Shown piece by piece: positions 60,569-64,000 of a stretch of DNA of 64,000 nt. The position numbers and the translations under genes are program-made. How positions within the stretch are numbered: position 1 is the first letter of the stretch; every line of letters begins with the position of its first letter. This stretch comes from Prorocentrum cordatum (Eukaryota; Sar; Dinophyceae; Prorocentrales; Prorocentraceae). A model generated the notes under the pieces. The model was given only the letters and a program-made list of their open reading frames with translations, was not told where the DNA came from and searched no databases. The stretch spans positions 1-64,000 of the forward strand of contig CAUYUJ010003683.1 in the NCBI GenBank assembly GCA_963575745.1, given 5' to 3'.

Positions 60569-60823
60569 ATGGAGGAGGATCGGGATGAAGAGGAGGAGGA
60601 GGGGGAGGAGGAGGAGAAGGAGGATGAGGATGAGGAGGAGGAGGAGAAGGAGGAGGACGAAAACAGGGACAGCGACGAAAACGGCGAGAGCGACGAATAC
60701 GACAAGAAACAATACAACAATCGAAACTCGGATTTCCGTGAGTTTTGGATGTGTGTGCCTGCAGAGACCTGCAGAAATCTCAGGGGACCTCCGAGGAACT
60801 CCGCAGGCCCCAAGGGAATCTGA
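60569..60823 (+). CDS. acidic Glu/Asp-rich ORF, doubtful
   Basis: Starts in GGA triplets (MEEDRDEEEEEGEEEEKEDE) and passes into varied sequence, EYDKKQYNNRNSDFREFWMC, VPAETCRNLRGPPRNSAGPK. The second half may be a real exon. Confidence 0.3.
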   Translation: MEEDRDEEEEEGEEEEKEDEDEEEEEKEEDENRDSDENGESDEYDKKQYNNRNSDFREFWMCVPAETCRNLRGPPRNSAGPKGI

Positions 60824-61062
60824 AAGGGGCGTTCTCCCCCTCCTCCTCCTCCTCCTGATCCTCGCCGATTTCCGATCCACGCCGCTTCCCATTATGCGTC
60901 TTCATCTTACGCCGATGTCCGATCCACGCCGCTTCGTTATCCTCTTCCCATTATCCGTCTTCGTCTGTTCTTCAGGCTGTACAGGCTCGAGCCCGGCGGC
61001 ATGAGTGCCAACGGTGCTGATTGGAGAGCGGTGCCGGGGCTGCCCCGAGACCGTCTACCTTC

Positions 61063-61691
61063 AATACCAGTTGGTGTGTGATTACTCAGACCAGATCCTT
61101 GCCAACGATAAGCGGACGCCATGGCAAACGAAGACGCGATGGAACCCACGGCGAAGACGCCAGACAGCAAAGAGGAGGAGGCCGCAGAGGCGAGGGAGAT
61201 CGCGTCGGCGACGATGGAAATTTTAGTGAGCTCGGAGGGAACGAAAAAGAGGAAGAAAAAGACGGGGACGTCCGCCTCCGACATCGCGGCGGATCGAATA
61301 TTCAACAAGAAGATGATGGAAGAGGCTGTGACAGCGCACCAGGAGAACGTGGCTAAAAACCGAAACGATTATATATGGTGCGGCGATCGATCGTACGCCG
61401 CCCCCAAGAACCAGGTCAGATGGTGCTGGGAATACGGGGAGCAAACCAATTGGAAGATGATATCCAATTTCTCACGACGGAGTGGCCGCAGAAGTGACGC
61501 ACGCCCCCCAGCGTTTGGAACGAGAACTGCTTCTGGGACAAGGGCAGCAAGGGGCAATGCCGCGGCCGCAAATTTTTCCCCGCCTACGCGGAGAGTCAGA
61601 ACGCCGACACAGTGACGGCCAAGAAGGCTCACACGGCCAAGAAGGCTCACCATGAGCCGACCAGTGCCCGCGCGCGCGCGCTCAGCCACTG
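61063..61691 (+). pseudogene. scrambled partial copy of the 56732 gene
   Basis: Order of pieces: QYQLVCDYSDQ (from residue about 398 of the parent) at 61063-61110, then MANEDAMEPTAKTPDSKEEE (parent residue 1) to WKMISNF with about 75 percent identity, then frameshifted remains, then the parent's far tail (CAGTGCCCGCGCGCGCG, SARARALSH stop) at 61655-61691. About 1.1 kb of parent is missing before the tail. A hairpin core precedes it (61035-61047) and another follows (61740-61752). Confidence 0.8.
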
Positions 61692-62164
61692 AGCGTTCGC
61701 CCCGCGTCTCTTCCTGCAGATTCCCCTTCCTCGCGTTCCCGGGGTTGCCCCGAGTTGCGCTGCCACCCCCCCCGCCTCGAGCTTCCGGTTTTGCCCCGAG
61801 TTGCGCTGCCCCCGCCCCCTCATTTACATTTATTTGAACGCGTCAATATGTATTTCTGTTTTTGATAGATTATTTTCTCCCCTCTCTCTCTGCGCCCTAA
61901 CTCCCTACCGCAATTCCTTCATCGCGCGCCCGAGGATGCCCCGAGTTGCGCTGCCTCACCCCCCCGCATCCTTGCCGCATTTACTTACATTTATTTGCGC
62001 ATGTTTCCATTTGTTTGCGTTCATTGTCCTAACCTTCGGCCAATGCCGCCGATCCGGGGCGCCCCGCCTGATGTGATCCTTCTTAGCCCTCGCCCCTCCT
62101 CTCTCCCCCCCCCCACCCCTCACTCATCATTTATCCAGTGACTTTCGCCCCATCCCGCCACCGT
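61692..62164 (+). repeat. shared 3'-flank block, copy
   Basis: Hairpin cores at 61740-61752 plus two decayed copies (61785, 61930), CATTTACATTTATTTGAACG, CATTTATCCAGTGACTTTCG. Confidence 0.75.
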
Positions 62165-62815
62165 GCGTGGGTGATGAGTCAGAACCTCATGAATGCTGGT
62201 TGGGATCTCGTGGATCACTGGTACTTCTGAGCGCCTCTTGGGCGCCTTTTGGAGTTTAATGGGGTCCTCTTGGGGCCTCTTGAGACCAGCAGCCGGCCTG
62301 TTGGGAGCCTCGAGGGGCTTTTTGGGGGCCTCTTGGGGCTTCTTGGGGGCCTCTTGATGCTTCTTGGGCCCCCAGGACATTACTTGAGGCCTCTCTAATC
62401 TCCAGGACCTCAATGGATCCCAAAAGACACCCAAAAAGAGACACACTGGTGCATATACTTTGTATCTCTAAGGGTGCCCTCACGCAGCCCGGCCGGGTCC
62501 CTTCCGGAGCCCCCTGGAACCTATTTCAGGGAGTTCCCGAGCCCCCTGGAATCCCTAAAAACCTCACCAGAAATCCAAGAAGGCCCCCTGAGGGCCCACA
62601 GTAGATCCCAGAAACACCCAAAAAGAGGCAAACTCGTGCATATACTTTGTGCCTCTTTGGGGGGCTCTCTTGGAGCTCTCTCGGAGCCTTCCTGGGATCC
62701 TGTCGGAGCCCTCGGAGCCCTGCTAAAGAGAGCTCCCGAGACTTTCCGAACCGAATACCCGAGGCGCCCCCAAGAAAATCCAAGAAGACCCCACGAGGGT
62801 CTCCAGAACTATTAG
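62165..62815 (+). repeat. family A, copy 4, truncated
   Basis: Head to CCCCACGAGGGTCTCCAGAA, then ends, losing the A-rich spot, hairpin and tail seen in copies 1-3. Confidence 0.85.
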
Positions 62816-63467
62816 AGTGTAGAACTTGCCGTGTGTCGATAACCCAATATCTCCCAAAAACATTATGTTGGGGCACGCTGGACATGAGGAGAAGGATAAC
62901 GAGGAGGAGAGGGATCGGGCAGGGCACGAGGTAAATACGGGAGGAGGTGGAAGGAGAGGGAGAGAGGGCACAGGAGGATCGAGCGGGGTGTGAGAGGAGC
63001 GGATGAGGGAGAGGGAGGCAGATGAATGGAGGAACCAGGGATGGGAGCAGTAAGGATGGGAGCAGTAAGTGAGGCAGCATAGAGGAGGGGGCGAACTAAG
63101 AGTCAGCGGGGTGAGAAGACGAAGAAGAGGAGCAGGAGGAGAGCACGAGGTGAGGACAGGAATGATCAAGGGGAGGACCGAAGCAGAAAATAATGATGTA
63201 GAGAATCCTTTCCAGAAGCCGTCCTCCTCCTCGTCATCCTCTCCTTCTCCCCATTCGCCCTCCTTCCTCCTCCTCCTTCCCCTCCTCCTCCTCCTCCTCC
63301 TCCTCCCGGGGGTCGGCAACTCCAGCAGATCTGCTCCGCCTCCCTTCAGGGCGCGCGGCGGGAGGATTGTGCGCCACCCTCCCTCGGGCCGCTCGTCAGA
63401 TTTCCGCCCCCCCACTCGTCTTGTTCTAGCTCCTCTTTGCCCTCTACGCCATTTCAGGTCAAGTCGA
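62816..63467 (+). other. purine-rich then pyrimidine-rich spacer, likely promoter or 5' UTR
   Basis: GGAGAGGGA words to 63200, CTC triplets 63222-63305, and a probable trans-splice acceptor CTACGCCATTTCAG (63446-63457) 11 nt before the next ATG. No gene. Confidence 0.45.
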
Positions 63468-63650
63468 ATGTCCGACTCGGAGATTGAATCGTCTGAGTCT
63501 GAACCAGAGGAGTTGCCACCGCCCCCAGCAGCACTGGGCATAGACCATATAATAAGGCCACGCCCGTTTACAAGGGAATGGGAGCTGCGCTGGCGTCCAG
63601 GCCCTGAAGGCCCGCGGCTATCCAGGCCGCTGGCCCAGCAGGAACGACCC
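63468..63650 (+). CDS. first exon of an acidic protein
   Basis: MSDSEIESSESEPEELPPPP, IDHIIRPRPFTREWELRWRP. The composition turns low-complexity after about 63650 (pyrimidine-rich, intron-like). The donor is not certain; no GT fits well, and GC or GA donors are known in dinoflagellates. Confidence 0.45.
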
Positions 63651-63850
63651 TACACCCTTCTCCCCTCTCCCCCGCTCGCCCCCCTCCAACTCCTCTTCCT
63701 CTTCCTTCTCATTCTTATCCGCTTTCCACCCTTCTCGTCGTTCATTTCTTTACTTTTGTTTGTTTCTCTCTCTCTCTGTCTTTATCTATCTATCCGCCTC
63801 TCCTCCTCCGCCTCCTCATCATCCCCCTCCCCCTCCGGGGGCCAGTAAAG

Positions 63851-64000
63851 GAGCTCGCGCGGCTGGAACACATGACGTGGCTCGATGATCTATCTGATGC
63901 GGATTCCGACAACGATGATGAGACAACGATTGCGCATCTTACCCCAGAACAGAGAGCTCAAGTTACTGCCCTGCGATACGAACGGCGAGCTCGAAGACAA
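63851..64000 (+). CDS. next exon, open to window end
   Basis: After a long pyrimidine tract and AG, ELARLEHMTWLDDLSDADSD and TTIAHLTPEQRAQVTALRYE are open to the last base. Acidic then basic, likely the same gene as 63468. Not identified. Confidence 0.5.

Overview
The window looks like nuclear DNA of a core dinoflagellate. The main evidence is at least five copies or relics of the 22-nt dinoflagellate spliced leader (DinoSL, starting DCCGTAGCC and ending GGCTCAAG) embedded in genomic DNA, one of them a perfect copy at 28599-28620 followed by a second, truncated copy. Such relics are the known mark of trans-spliced mRNAs that were reverse-transcribed and put back into the genome. Other support: high GC, very dense repeats, every credible gene on the + strand (dinoflagellate genes run in long one-way arrays), GT-AG and GC-AG introns, and mostly lineage-specific proteins. 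I cannot name the species.

Layout. 1-9.7 kb: several exon-bearing unidentified genes with short introns, broken up by family A repeats and simple repeats. 9.7-27 kb: the densest genic part. It holds an ASCH-like protein (9761-10759), a SL-tagged two-domain protein with a GDPH/VWD-like C-terminus (11809-14058), a Gly/Asp/Lys-repeat protein (15359-16473), an Ala/Pro-repeat protein with a zinc-ribbon-like end, a coiled-coil protein overlapping a SAP-like protein by ATGA (20240-22437), a SUMO/Rad60-like protein (25233-26380) and a topoisomerase-type zinc-finger protein (26409-27032). 27-34 kb: a long A-run plus (CA)84, then a double-SL-tagged cytosine-C5 DNA methyltransferase copy with a frameshift in its catalytic loop (28683-30153). 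34-39 kb: mostly non-coding repeat families. 40-52 kb: three SL-tagged small or medium genes, a Cys/His-cluster coiled-coil protein with a partial copy, an RRM-fragment protein and a coiled-coil gene with an in-frame TAG. 53-64 kb: a tandem-repeat protein, a large Cys-rich unknown protein whose frame continues past an in-frame TGA, a scrambled partial copy of it, and more family A repeats.

The most striking unexplained structure is a short hairpin, CGGGG-TTG-CCCCG, present in about 35 copies, all on the + strand. It often lies 20-150 nt downstream of stop codons. In many copies a second flanking stem varies in compensatory fashion (GGCGC/GCGCC, GCGC/GCGC, CGG/CCG). Genes followed by the hairpin are not the ones preceded by SL relics, which suggests the hairpin belongs to the native 3' flank and is lost on retroposition. 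The genes do not form an obvious pathway; several are DNA-, RNA- or chromatin-related (DNA methyltransferase, SUMO-like, SAP-like, topoisomerase-type zinc finger, RRM), the rest are unidentified.
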